A stretch of DNA of 32,024 nucleotides from a virus: IMG/VR virus record IMGVR_UViG_3300022752_000252, positions 1 through 32,024 of that record. One strand, given 5' to 3'. A program made the translations under genes and the position numbers. Below are positions 1 through 6,398 of the stretch, one piece after another. Each line of letters opens with the position of its first letter. The stretch's first letter is position 1. The notes beneath the pieces were generated by a model. The model saw only the letters and a list, made by a program, of their open reading frames with translations. It was not told where the DNA came from and did not search any database.

Positions 1-4
1 TATA

Positions 5-364
5 ATGGAACCTATTCGAAAGCAGGACTGGGATGCACACGGAGGCTGGGCGTTACTTTTTTTGTTGCATCTAAACAACACACACGGTTTTTCTGCTTGC
101 CATGCAATAGTCGACCAAAATGCTGGACAATGGCTTGTATACCAATCCAGCTCCTGTACAATCCAAGACATGATGAAAACGAAAGGGTCACAAGTGAAAA
201 CCAATGTACTGACACAATACTTTAATAATGAGGGGCAGCTTGTCACGGTGTACAAGCCAAGGGCTCCACGTAAGAGCGAGAAGCTGTTCCGTACTGGCTT
301 CAAATTTTCGAAAGTCCAGCAGTCCGGTCAACTATTGGTCGCCATCAAGTTTAAAAACCAGTAA
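5..364 (+). CDS. hypothetical protein
   Basis: An open frame of 119 codons starts four bases from the window edge, so the true start may lie outside. No known domain is recognised. The product is basic at its C-terminus, with Lys/Arg/Phe-rich stretches around residues 85-115. It is followed after 9 bases by the next small ORF, which fits a polycistronic unit. An antisense ORF covers part of the same stretch but lacks a convincing start context. Confidence 0.55.
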   Translation: MEPIRKQDWDAHGGWALLFLLHLNNTHGFSACHAIVDQNAGQWLVYQSSSCTIQDMMKTKGSQVKTNVLTQYFNNEGQLVTVYKPRAPRKSEKLFRTGFKFSKVQQSGQLLVAIKFKNQ

Positions 365-373
365 AATACCACC

Positions 374-508
374 ATGCAAAACGATACTGAAAATCAAGTG
401 CTCGATGACGAAGCTTATACAAAGCTCATGGATGATATTCGAGAGCAAGCAGAATTCGAGAAAATCATTATGGAAATGGCAGAATACTATTGTGGAGCCG
501 ATGAATGA
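374..508 (+). CDS. small acidic hypothetical protein (44 aa)
   Basis: A 44-codon ORF starts with ATG at 374 and ends TGA at 506-508. That stop overlaps the ATG of the next gene at 505 in an ATGA arrangement, typical of translational coupling and common throughout this window. The product is strongly acidic (many Asp/Glu) and has no recognisable domain. Confidence 0.5.
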   Translation: MQNDTENQVLDDEAYTKLMDDIREQAEFEKIIMEMAEYYCGADE

Positions 509-693
509 ACATAGATAAAAATATAAAAATGAAGGTAGGTCGCTTTGCGAAAATCAAAGAGGTCGAGTATGGTCACGCATATAATGCTGGGTTTTTCCAA
601 GTATTAGTTGAGAGAATGTTGTCAGAATTGCCAAAAGAGCGTCAGGTAGAATATCTCGATGAGTTATCTCAATGCTGCGGAGAAGCCCTTTAG
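505..693 (+). CDS. hypothetical protein (62 aa)
   Basis: The start codon overlaps the stop of the upstream 44-aa gene. The product looks helical and has a Cys-Cys pair near its end. It stops at an amber TAG (691-693), after which the same frame stays open for 46 more codons to a second TAG at 832-834. Function unknown. Confidence 0.55.
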   Translation: MNIDKNIKMKVGRFAKIKEVEYGHAYNAGFFQVLVERMLSELPKERQVEYLDELSQCCGEAL

Positions 694-843
694 GATGTAC
701 CAGGATGGTACCAGGAAGGTTTTTTGGATCGATTTGAGAGGCTAAGAGCCATTCCAAGCACCATTCCTGCGACATATCCAGCGACACTTTTTGACACTTT
801 ATTGCACTTTTTGACACCATCAGGTAACTTTTAGGTAAATATT
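694..843 (+). other. intergenic stretch with short direct repeats
   Basis: No independent gene is convincing here. The stretch holds two copies of GTACCAGGA (697-705 and 708-716), two copies of CACTTTTTGACAC (785-797 and 805-817, each containing TTGACA), and two AGGTAA motifs (822-827 and 833-838) just before the ATG at 844. The repeated TTGACA could be a -35 element, but no good -10 box lies at normal spacing. The nearest candidate is TAAATA at 836-841, 19 bases downstream. Confidence 0.4.
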
Positions 844-1041
844 ATGATTTTAAATGAACAACAGCGTGAGGTAGCAGTTTCTGCTCTGGTAGATAACGAT
901 TTTGATACTATTATGAGCGGTGATGCATTAGAATTATTGAATTCATACTTAATGTATGGTCACAAAGGTTATAATGACTACACCAATGATGAATTGGTAT
1001 CGGAATTACGTGAACGTGATATGATGGACATACTTGAGTAA
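844..1041 (+). CDS. hypothetical protein (65 aa)
   Basis: ATG at 844 is preceded by the ribosome-binding-like motif AGGTAA at 833-838. The protein is small, acidic and helical; residues 40-65 resemble a short capping module, with Asp-Glu-Leu and Arg-Glu-Arg patterns. No known family is recognised. A promoter follows directly, so this may be the last gene of its unit. Confidence 0.6.
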   Translation: MILNEQQREVAVSALVDNDFDTIMSGDALELLNSYLMYGHKGYNDYTNDELVSELRERDMMDILE

Positions 1042-1066
1042 ATCACTCGGGTATTCTCTCAGGTAG

Positions 1067-1095
1067 TTGACAGGTAGTTGGTTTTTTGGTATAAT
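1067..1095 (+). promoter_or_regulatory. sigma70-type promoter
   Basis: Perfect consensus TTGACA (1067-1072) and TATAAT (1090-1095) with a 17-base spacer. The predicted transcription start near 1102 leaves a very short leader before the ATG at 1119. The -35 region lies between two AGGTAG copies 11 bp apart (1061 and 1072). Confidence 0.85.
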
Positions 1096-1118
1096 ATTGT
1101 TTTATTTGATTGGAATAC

Positions 1119-1409
1119 ATGATGTTTGGTGGTAAAATTCTGGTAAAAACACGTAAAACCGTTGAGGGTTCTTATAGGCAGGAATCATATTCTGATTCAT
1201 GGCAGGATTCTATTGATATTGCTTATGATGGTGAATTGACACCTACCGTTTGTGAAGCCATTAAAAATGCTTTCTACAAGTCAAATGCACGGCGGAAGCC
1301 AGAATCTGGTTACGGTCAATTGCGTTGGTCAGCTGGTGATTATGTCTCCCATGTTGATGTTGACAAAAAGCAGTTGATTTTGTCTTGTTCCGTCAATATT
1401 TGTGATTGA
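1119..1409 (+). CDS. hypothetical protein (96 aa)
   Basis: First gene after the consensus promoter. The frame could open at TTG 1110, but the ATG codons at 1119 and 1122 sit better relative to the GGA at 1112-1114 and to the predicted transcript start. The product is a mixed alpha/beta small protein with no recognised domain. The next gene begins 6 bases after its stop. Confidence 0.6.
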   Translation: MMFGGKILVKTRKTVEGSYRQESYSDSWQDSIDIAYDGELTPTVCEAIKNAFYKSNARRKPESGYGQLRWSAGDYVSHVDVDKKQLILSCSVNICD

Positions 1410-1415
1410 TATACA

Positions 1416-1640
1416 ATGAATGAATTATTGAAAAAACTATACGATTCAGCGGTAGAATATGTTGAATCACAAGATGATGGTACTCAAAACCAATTCGAAT
1501 TGAATCGTATGTGTGCTGAAGTGTTTGCTGATTCAATTACATATAAGTGTTTAGATATATGTGAGAGAATCGGTGACCAAGGTCTGGACGCACATTATGC
1601 TGCCGATGAAATTTGCAGAGTCTTTGGAATGAGAAAATGA
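1416..1640 (+). CDS. small phage protein, MN..LY family (74 aa)
   Basis: The N-terminus MNELLKKLYD and a C-terminus ending in a short Phe-Gly-Met-Arg segment mirror the gene at 2187-2417 (MNQRIKELYDQ ... HFGVEE). Both match a type of small helical phage protein I recall from many T4-like genomes, with a conserved Cys-Ala-Glu middle segment. Function unknown. The stop overlaps the next ATG at 1637. Confidence 0.6.
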   Translation: MNELLKKLYDSAVEYVESQDDGTQNQFELNRMCAEVFADSITYKCLDICERIGDQGLDAHYAADEICRVFGMRK

Positions 1641-1861
1641 TTGATTTAAGTATTTACCAGATTCCGAATCGGACGGCTCTGTACACCAATATTCCTATTC
1701 ATTTGATGGATGAATTCCTGAAATTGAAAAGTTATATCATCGCACCATTAAAAATTCGGTATCGTGGTCCACGTGCTCACCGTCAGTACAGGAGTGTATG
1801 CACCCGTCAGTCTTCTTGTCTTAAACAGGACGCTACATCATTTTCGGTCTACCTAAAATAG
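1637..1861 (+). CDS. small basic conserved phage protein (74 aa)
   Basis: ATG 1637 overlaps the preceding stop (ATGA), which fixes the start. The C-terminal half carries the motif YRGPR followed by a Ser/Thr-rich basic segment ending in FSVYLK, a pattern I recall from short uncharacterised phage proteins. It has two Cys residues and no membrane segment. Role unknown. Confidence 0.55.
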   Translation: MIDLSIYQIPNRTALYTNIPIHLMDEFLKLKSYIIAPLKIRYRGPRAHRQYRSVCTRQSSCLKQDATSFSVYLK

Positions 1862-1940
1862 TCGACCGGATTGCTGAATCGTGTAGTTATTAACGTGAGT
1901 ATTCACTACGGTATGATCGAGGTAAAAGTCAGGTAAAATT
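1862..1940 (+). other. intergenic region with element shared with 6311-6322
   Basis: It contains GACCGGATTGCT (1864-1875), found again at 6311-6322 upstream of another gene, a TATGAT -10-like box (1912-1917) without a clear -35, and paired AGGTAA motifs at 1920-1925 and 1931-1936 in front of ATG 1941. Confidence 0.4.
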
Positions 1941-2165
1941 ATGAAAGTATCAGAATTAATTGAATGTTTGCAGGAAATGAAACAGGACGCTGAGGTCCAT
2001 TTTTCATACAATTACGGTGATCATTGGCGGACAAAAGTAACGTCTTCGGTTGATGAAGTATTCGATGGTTATATTAAATATTCCGATTATCACCGGATGC
2101 ATAAACTGGTTGATGAATATAGTGATGATATAGATAATGCACGTGAAGTGGTTGTGCTAAATTAA
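1941..2165 (+). CDS. conserved phage protein (74 aa)
   Basis: Begins MKVSELIECLQEM, followed by Asp-Ala-Glu-Val and an aromatic NYGDHWRT segment. I recall this arrangement from small uncharacterised proteins in many tailed phages. The middle has a KYSDYHRM segment and the end is Val-rich. Preceded by the duplicated AGGTAA motif. No enzymatic function can be assigned. Confidence 0.65.
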   Translation: MKVSELIECLQEMKQDAEVHFSYNYGDHWRTKVTSSVDEVFDGYIKYSDYHRMHKLVDEYSDDIDNAREVVVLN

Positions 2166-2186
2166 TTATATTGTGGAGTTAAAAGT

Positions 2187-2417
2187 ATGAACCAACGAAT
2201 TAAAGAACTTTACGATCAATGCTTTGTGGTGTTGGATCATGACACGCCAAACACAGGGTTTGATATTGAAAAGTTCACCCAGTTGATTGTGCGGGAATGT
2301 GCTAACGAAATTCAATTATTTACAAATGAATTATCAGGTGAATATTATGTTGGTTTTAATATAGGCTTGGTATTAGCATCTAAGATTATTAAACAACACT
2401 TTGGAGTTGAAGAATGA
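2187..2417 (+). CDS. small phage protein, MN..LY family (76 aa)
   Basis: Starts MNQRIKELYDQ, has a central IVRECANE segment and ends KQHFGVEE. It is related in layout to the gene at 1416-1640, so the two are probably paralogues. SD-like GTGGAGTT at 2172-2179. The stop overlaps the ATG of the next gene at 2414 (ATGA). Function unknown. Confidence 0.65.
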   Translation: MNQRIKELYDQCFVVLDHDTPNTGFDIEKFTQLIVRECANEIQLFTNELSGEYYVGFNIGLVLASKIIKQHFGVEE

Positions 2418-2608
2418 AAATTGGAATACAAACATTGTATTTTAGCACCATTGCAATTGCAGTTGCTGGTGGCTTGTTTCTTGCGTTTGTGACATCAGAA
2501 TTGGTGAACGACATTAAACGCAAAAATAATATCATTGAATGCCTACGCGTTCAAGGTACAGATTTGAAGTATTGCGAAACACTGGTCGATTCTCTAGGAA
2601 AGAAATAA
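2414..2608 (+). CDS. small membrane protein (64 aa)
   Basis: Coupled to the upstream gene by an ATGA overlap. It has one hydrophobic segment at about residues 8-28, rich in Ala/Val/Gly/Phe, then a charged region and two Cys. Likely an inner-membrane protein of unknown role. The stop overlaps the next ATG by one base (TAATG). Confidence 0.55.
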   Translation: MKIGIQTLYFSTIAIAVAGGLFLAFVTSELVNDIKRKNNIIECLRVQGTDLKYCETLVDSLGKK

Positions 2609-2790
2609 TGGGTTTCACAGTATATGAGCGTGACCTGAAGTGGGAAGCACGAAAAGGGCTTGAAGGTCCTTTCCACTATCCATCCGGTCAAGTACTGTAT
2701 TATGATCCTAAAGAGGGAAAATATTGGGATCCTCGCACGGATTTTTATATTGAACACGATGAAGTGCCAGAACTTACAAGAATGTCGTAA
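2608..2790 (+). CDS. hypothetical protein (60 aa)
   Basis: ATG 2608 overlaps the preceding TAA by one base and follows AGGAA at 2596-2600. The protein is rich in Tyr, Trp, Asp and Pro, with the look of a compact beta fold (YYDPKEGKYWDPRTDFYI). It has no known domain. It is the last gene before the promoter at 2808. Confidence 0.55.
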   Translation: MGFTVYERDLKWEARKGLEGPFHYPSGQVLYYDPKEGKYWDPRTDFYIEHDEVPELTRMS

Positions 2791-2793
2791 AAA

Positions 2794-2835
2794 AACAACA
2801 CATCAGCTTGACAGTTAATGTGATTCTGGTATAAT
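2794..2835 (+). promoter_or_regulatory. sigma70-type promoter with upstream AACAACAC box
   Basis: TTGACA (2808-2813), 16 bases, TATAAT (2830-2835), about 30 bases before ATG 2867. AACAACAC lies at 2794-2801 behind an A-tract. The same box precedes the promoters at 9517 and 10747, suggesting a shared regulatory class. Confidence 0.8.
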
Positions 2836-2866
2836 TCACGCATCAACACAAAGTAGGAGTAATATC

Positions 2867-3073
2867 ATGGGTTTTGAATCCGCAGTTTTGAACCGTGTGG
2901 AAGATGTTCTTGGTGAAACACGTAAGGCTTGCTTCTATAACGGCAGCCTGTTTATTGAATGTGAAGAAAAGCGTGCTCGGTCCGTATTCAATATGCTGAT
3001 TGATGAGTTTGCCGAGCGAATTCGGATATCTGGTCCTGTTCACGGTGAGTATATTGTCGATTTTGTCGAATAA
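2867..3073 (+). CDS. hypothetical protein (68 aa)
   Basis: First gene behind the promoter at 2808, with SD TAGGAG at 2852-2857. The pattern Phe-Ile-Glu-Cys followed by a helix with Arg residues suggests a small ferredoxin-like alpha/beta fold; this is inference only. The next ATG begins directly after the stop. Confidence 0.6.
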   Translation: MGFESAVLNRVEDVLGETRKACFYNGSLFIECEEKRARSVFNMLIDEFAERIRISGPVHGEYIVDFVE

Positions 3074-3328
3074 ATGCGTACTAAACAATTAATTCGTGGA
3101 CTGAACAATAACCAGAAAATTCTTGTGGTGTTGAACGACATCGGCTTTGTGACGACCGTCAAATACGTTTTTGAAATGCCGTACCCGAATCATCAAATTG
3201 TGATCCAAAACGTCCTGGAAGAGATGGCAGACAAAGAATCGAACACAATCAACACTCAGGTCGTCCTTGAAATGGAAGAACAACCGGATGAAATTTTCAG
3301 CGTTCAAATTGAATTGTTGCCAGAGTGA
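3074..3328 (+). CDS. hypothetical protein (84 aa)
   Basis: Starts immediately after the preceding stop. The N-terminus is basic (MRTKQLIRGLNNN) and the remainder alternates beta-like Val/Ile and acidic stretches. No known domain. Likely co-translated with the upstream gene. Confidence 0.55.
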   Translation: MRTKQLIRGLNNNQKILVVLNDIGFVTTVKYVFEMPYPNHQIVIQNVLEEMADKESNTINTQVVLEMEEQPDEIFSVQIELLPE

Positions 3329-3425
3329 TGTTACATCTAAACAACAGAAAGACACACCGGAGTGGTCAAGTATTGCCAAAAAACTTGCCGAATCTACCCA
3401 ATTTGAACTACAATTCATGTATTGA
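3309..3425 (+). CDS. possible very small protein (38 aa)
   Basis: An ORF from TTG 3309 overlaps the end of the upstream gene and gives a soluble peptide containing a WSSIAKKLAES-like helix. Another ORF from ATG 3328 covers the same bases in a different frame. Neither has a good ribosome-binding site, so this entry is tentative. Confidence 0.25.
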   Translation: MNCCQSDVTSKQQKDTPEWSSIAKKLAESTQFELQFMY

Positions 3426-3442
3426 ATCAAAAAAAGGAAATC

Positions 3443-3556
3443 ATGTGTAGAGAATTGGCATGGATTGCTGTGATTGCATCCGTTTTGTGTGGGTTTCCAT
3501 TGTGTGGTCTTGCATTAGCAATTTTATTATTAATAAAGGAAGATTTTTGTGAATAA
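3443..3556 (+). CDS. 37-aa membrane peptide
   Basis: ATG 3443 has a good SD (AAAGGAAA, 3433-3440). Nearly the whole product after residue 6 is one hydrophobic segment with three Cys, so it should sit in the inner membrane. Its stop overlaps the start of the next gene. Function unknown. Confidence 0.45.
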   Translation: MCRELAWIAVIASVLCGFPLCGLALAILLLIKEDFCE

Positions 3557-3809
3557 AATGAGTAAAATTGAACGATTTGTAAATTCCATTTCAGCGTTTT
3601 CTTCTAGTTTAAAAAAACTGTATGCACATCCAGACCATATGACACTTGCATTTAATGAATTAGAAGAAGCCAAGCGTTCATTGTTGCAAGCGCTTTCAGC
3701 AAAAGAATATGCGGCATCGCTTGCAGTATACCATGAGGGTCGTGTGCAAAGGCTGAAGCAATATATTCAGAGCGTTCAAGATGAAGAAAATTGTTTGGAT
3801 TTTGAATGA
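3549..3809 (+). CDS. helical hypothetical protein (86 aa)
   Basis: A GTG start at 3549 is favoured because AAAGGA (3535-3540) lies 8 bases upstream; ATG 3558 is the alternative. The product is Leu/Glu/Lys/Ala-rich and predicted mostly coiled or helical. The stop overlaps the next ATG at 3806. Confidence 0.55.
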   Translation: MNKMSKIERFVNSISAFSSSLKKLYAHPDHMTLAFNELEEAKRSLLQALSAKEYAASLAVYHEGRVQRLKQYIQSVQDEENCLDFE

Positions 3810-3925
3810 ATAAACTATTGAATACTATTTTATATGCAGCTATCGGACCTTTTGTTTTATTGTTTTGGATGATTACACATCCAGTAACTGTTTGGAACGA
3901 AATTCGTAAAAATAGCGGAGTTTAA
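3806..3925 (+). CDS. 39-aa membrane peptide
   Basis: Coupled by ATGA to the upstream gene. It carries one hydrophobic segment (about residues 8-25, Phe/Leu/Trp-rich) and a basic C-terminus. Probably a small inner-membrane protein. Confidence 0.45.
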   Translation: MNKLLNTILYAAIGPFVLLFWMITHPVTVWNEIRKNSGV

Positions 3926-3973
3926 TTTCAAAGTAATTAAATACTTTTACGTTATATAATGAGGATATTAACC

Positions 3974-4267
3974 ATGAAAAAATTAACTATTGTGATTGCT
4001 GCTGTTGTGATGACGGCTTGTGCATCAAATAAACCAGTTGAAACGCCGGTTGTTGACACGACACCGAAGCCATCCAATGTCTTGGTTGGTCCTAAAATTG
4101 CAGGATTCAAAGAAGTTGAATATATGCAACGTGCTGAAGTCATTGAAGCAACAAAGGAATGTATTCGTGCAAGGATGAAACCTGTAATTCAGCAAGTACC
4201 ACAAAAAACAGAATTCGGAACAATTATGTTACCGGCTGTTGTAATATGTGAAACTTATATTAAGTAA
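3974..4267 (+). CDS. small lipoprotein (97 aa)
   Basis: Starts at ATG 3974 with GAGGA 8 bases upstream. A short basic N-terminus and hydrophobic stretch end in the lipobox MTAC (Cys near residue 16), so the mature protein should be lipid-anchored in the envelope. A Pro/Thr-rich linker follows, then a domain with two further Cys. A TATAAT-like box lies at 3955-3960 without a good -35. Possible roles include surface exclusion or lysis assistance, but neither can be shown. Confidence 0.65.
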   Translation: MKKLTIVIAAVVMTACASNKPVETPVVDTTPKPSNVLVGPKIAGFKEVEYMQRAEVIEATKECIRARMKPVIQQVPQKTEFGTIMLPAVVICETYIK

Positions 4268-4280
4268 AAGGTAAATGGAA

Positions 4281-4709
4281 ATGTATTCCGAGATTATGAA
4301 TATGTTTGGACTTTCACAAAGCTCGCTTGAAGTGTTTGTTTTGTGTGCCATCGGCATCGGCATATTAGGATTTGTTTTGTTCCTGTACTGGAAACAAATC
4401 ATTATTGGCGCCATCGGCTTGTCTTGCATTATTGTATTTGCAAATCATAAATCTCCAGAAAAAGTTGTTTCAACACCTGAAGTATCTGTACAGAAAAAAG
4501 AAGAAATAATTAATTCTAAAAAAGAAGAAGTAGTTACAGAACAAGATGACCGCAGTATGTTTATTGAAGATTGTTTAGAATATACTGAATACTCAAGAAA
4601 ACAATGTATTCAAATTTGGAATGAGCGTGAAGTTGAATCTGAAAAATTGAAAATGAAAGCACAAAATCGTGCAAAACTTAAAGAGTATATGACTAAGACA
4701 AAATCATGA
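4281..4709 (+). CDS. membrane protein with charged C-terminal tail (142 aa)
   Basis: ATG codons at 4275 and 4281 are both possible; 4281 gives better spacing to AAGG at 4268-4271. Two hydrophobic segments (about residues 15-35 and 38-53) are followed by a Lys/Glu-rich region and a segment with two Cys (DCLEYTEYSRKQCIQIW). The topology suggests a membrane anchor with a soluble helical domain. The stop overlaps the next ATG. Confidence 0.6.
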   Translation: MYSEIMNMFGLSQSSLEVFVLCAIGIGILGFVLFLYWKQIIIGAIGLSCIIVFANHKSPEKVVSTPEVSVQKKEEIINSKKEEVVTEQDDRSMFIEDCLEYTEYSRKQCIQIWNEREVESEKLKMKAQNRAKLKEYMTKTKS

Positions 4710-4813
4710 GTAATGAATTCATTGAGTGTTGTTTTAAAATGTTTATGATGTTTGGTGGTTTATTTTGTTATGCTGGTATTCTTTTAATGGAGTTATTTGA
4801 AAATGGGAACTAG
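4706..4813 (+). CDS. 35-aa membrane peptide
   Basis: ATG 4706 overlaps the previous stop (ATGA). One hydrophobic segment rich in Met, Phe and Gly spans most of the peptide. It ends inside the start region of the next gene. Function unknown. Confidence 0.4.
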   Translation: MSNEFIECCFKMFMMFGGLFCYAGILLMELFENGN

Positions 4814-5198
4814 AAGTCTGACGTTTGTTTTTGATGAACAAAATAATAAGATTATGTGTTTATATCGTCATTTTGATGGATATCCGACAGGTCACGGTGC
4901 AGATTTATCCAATTTTTTGAATTCATTTGATGCAATTGTCTACGGAATAAGTTTTGAAGAAAAACGAAAAGTTGCAAATGGCATGGGATGTCTCGCAGCA
5001 CAAATGGTTGCACATTTCAAACAATCTGTTGGTGCATTTTATTTAATTGACCCCAACACAATTGATGCTGGACAGGATTATGAATATCATGTATTCGAAA
5101 ATAAAATCAAAGTTTTAGAATTCGAAAACTGTATTTTCGAGGGTACATGGAAAGAATTTTCGGAATTTACTCAAGAAACAACCGTAACAGAGGAATAA
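4803..5198 (+). CDS. conserved phage protein, MGTRSLT family (131 aa)
   Basis: The start at ATG 4803 gives the N-terminus MGTRSLTFVFDE, with GGAG 10 bases upstream. The early motif LYRHFDGYPTGHG is characteristic of an uncharacterised family that I recall from many phages and some bacteria. The remainder is alpha/beta with an acidic tail. No catalytic residues can be named with certainty. Confidence 0.75.
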   Translation: MGTRSLTFVFDEQNNKIMCLYRHFDGYPTGHGADLSNFLNSFDAIVYGISFEEKRKVANGMGCLAAQMVAHFKQSVGAFYLIDPNTIDAGQDYEYHVFENKIKVLEFENCIFEGTWKEFSEFTQETTVTEE

Positions 5199-5199
5199 T

Positions 5200-5403
5200 A
5201 TGACAGATATGAATATTCAAGACGCAAAGTGGGAATATATGATTAGCCTTTTGACTGGAAATCATTATAGTGCTTTTGTAACCGAAGAAATTGCAAGTTC
5301 AATCGTCGAAGAAGTTGGTGCTGTTGTAGGTTCCAAAAAATACATGAAATTGTCCGAAAGGTTATATACACCTACACAATCGGATCTTTTTGATGGTAAA
5401 TAA
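5200..5403 (+). CDS. hypothetical protein (67 aa)
   Basis: Starts one base after the preceding stop. A small, mostly helical acidic protein with no recognised domain; probably co-expressed with its neighbours. Confidence 0.55.
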   Translation: MTDMNIQDAKWEYMISLLTGNHYSAFVTEEIASSIVEEVGAVVGSKKYMKLSERLYTPTQSDLFDGK

Positions 5404-5413
5404 GGAGTATATA

Positions 5414-5656
5414 ATGAAAACTGCTGATATTAAAAAAGGTATGCGTATTCTGATGTCCAACGGATGGGAGGGCACAATGCTTGACAATATGCGTGGAACT
5501 ACACGTTTGGCTGAAATTGAAGGAACTTATACTGAAGCCGGCTCTGTATATTCATATGATATTGAAATGGCTGAAGTTGACGGTGTTTGGTACAAAATCG
5601 AATATACAGATAAAGAGAAAAAAATCAAAGCATTGAATGAGGCATTTTTTGCTTGA
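5414..5656 (+). CDS. conserved phage protein (80 aa)
   Basis: ATG 5414 has a strong SD (AAGGAG, 5402-5407). The product begins MKTADIKKGMRI and has a beta-rich core (GWEGTMLDNMRGTTR, YSYDIE), a pattern I recall from short conserved phage proteins. It resembles a small barrel, but function is unknown. Its stop overlaps the TTG start of the next gene. Confidence 0.65.
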   Translation: MKTADIKKGMRILMSNGWEGTMLDNMRGTTRLAEIEGTYTEAGSVYSYDIEMAEVDGVWYKIEYTDKEKKIKALNEAFFA

Positions 5657-5805
5657 GTAATTGTGTGTGTGGTAGAACAACCAGAAAACCTTTGTGTGAC
5701 AAAAGTTGTTCATTAACCGAAAAAGAATATTTGGAAAGATGTATTAAGTTGGAAAAACTATTTGGAATAAAACCCAAGGAGAAAGAAAATGACAATACAA
5801 AATGA
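5653..5805 (+). CDS. CDGSH-like four-cysteine small protein (50 aa)
   Basis: This ORF opens with TTG at 5653, overlapping the previous stop. Residues 4-19 read CVCGRTTRKPLCDKSC. The spacing C-x-C-x2-T-x3-P-x-C-D-x-S-[C] matches the CDGSH iron-sulfur signature except that the usual Gly is Lys and the final His is Cys. The rest is a helical tail (LTEKEYLERC). A [2Fe-2S] or zinc site is likely by family analogy. Partner and role are unknown. Confidence 0.55.
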   Translation: MSNCVCGRTTRKPLCDKSCSLTEKEYLERCIKLEKLFGIKPKEKENDNTK

Positions 5806-5947
5806 TGTAAAATCTAAGATAAAAGAAGAAAATCTAAAATACGAAAAAGAATGGAAACAAAAACAACAAATACAATTTATTAAAGGATTATTATTTGTTG
5901 TTGCAATCATATTGATTTCAATTTTTGTTCCATTATTATTGCGATGA
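5789..5947 (+). CDS. small tail-anchored membrane protein (52 aa)
   Basis: ATG 5789 follows AAGGAGAAAG at 5775-5784. Residues 1-30 are highly charged (Lys/Glu/Gln) and residues 31-50 form one hydrophobic segment, so the protein is probably anchored by its C-terminus. It overlaps the preceding CDGSH-like ORF and the following gene. Confidence 0.5.
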   Translation: MTIQNDVKSKIKEENLKYEKEWKQKQQIQFIKGLLFVVAIILISIFVPLLLR

Positions 5948-6126
5948 ACAAAGACTCATATGTTGTTATTAAAGTAAATTGGAAACACGGATTCAAACAC
6001 AATTTGTATTGCCGCGGTTTTCAAATTAAATCATATGAAAATGATCTGAAGAATATTTCTTGGGTCAAAAATTTTGAAATTGAAGAAATGACGGAAGAAA
6101 AGTGGACCAAATTGAAAAGTAAATAG
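5944..6126 (+). CDS. hypothetical protein (60 aa)
   Basis: Coupled by ATGA to the upstream membrane peptide. It is a basic small protein with a likely beta-alpha layout. Its C-terminal segment (WVKNFEIEEMTEEKWTKL) resembles the end of short uncharacterised phage proteins. No function assigned. Confidence 0.55.
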   Translation: MNKDSYVVIKVNWKHGFKHNLYCRGFQIKSYENDLKNISWVKNFEIEEMTEEKWTKLKSK

Positions 6127-6136
6127 GAGTTTTAAT

Positions 6137-6301
6137 ATGGACGAATTACGTGGAATGTTTGAAATATGTGTGTGGGCTTTATCAGAAGCACAATACACTC
6201 CGGAAGAAATTGCACACTATCTAAACACAAGTGTTCAAACAGTTGAAACTGTTTTAAAGGATAACGGAGACTATTCCACCGTCCATGAGGTTTACGGTTA
6301 A
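6137..6301 (+). CDS. small HTH-like protein (54 aa)
   Basis: ATG 6137 with SD TAGGAG (6124-6129). Residues 20-42 (YTPEEIAHYLNTSVQTVETV) read like a helix-turn-helix of the sigma-region-4 or LuxR kind, in which an AEY-like helix is followed by a Thr-Val-x-x-Val recognition helix. It may bind DNA, possibly at the promoter just downstream; that is inference. Confidence 0.5.
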   Translation: MDELRGMFEICVWALSEAQYTPEEIAHYLNTSVQTVETVLKDNGDYSTVHEVYG

Positions 6302-6342
6302 AAAATAGTTGACCGGATTGCTAGACTATTTTGCCGAGATGC

Positions 6343-6370
6343 TTGCCATCTTCACTGGTTCGTGTACAAT
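6343..6370 (+). promoter_or_regulatory. sigma70-type promoter
   Basis: TTGCCA (6343-6348), 16 bases, TACAAT (6365-6370), shortly before the AAA+ ATPase gene. The same -35/-10 wording is used at 9517 and 10747. GACCGGATTGCT, shared with 1864-1875, lies just upstream at 6311-6322. Confidence 0.7.
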
Positions 6371-6398
6371 TGTCTCTATTGATTGATAAGGAATGAAC

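Noticed and set aside
12-215. Minus-strand 67-aa ORF opposite the first gene
   Set aside because: No ribosome-binding site, and all neighbouring genes run on the plus strand; it is an antisense shadow.
554-820. Minus-strand 88-aa ORF over 505-820
   Set aside because: It runs opposite a plausible coupled plus-strand gene and a repeat-bearing spacer, without start signals.
3089-3430. Minus-strand 113-aa ORF
   Set aside because: Antisense to the 3074-3328 gene, which has the better gene context; no promoter or SD on the minus strand.
3955-3960. TATAAT box before the lipoprotein gene
   Set aside because: No recognisable -35 element at 15-19 bases, so it was not listed as a promoter.
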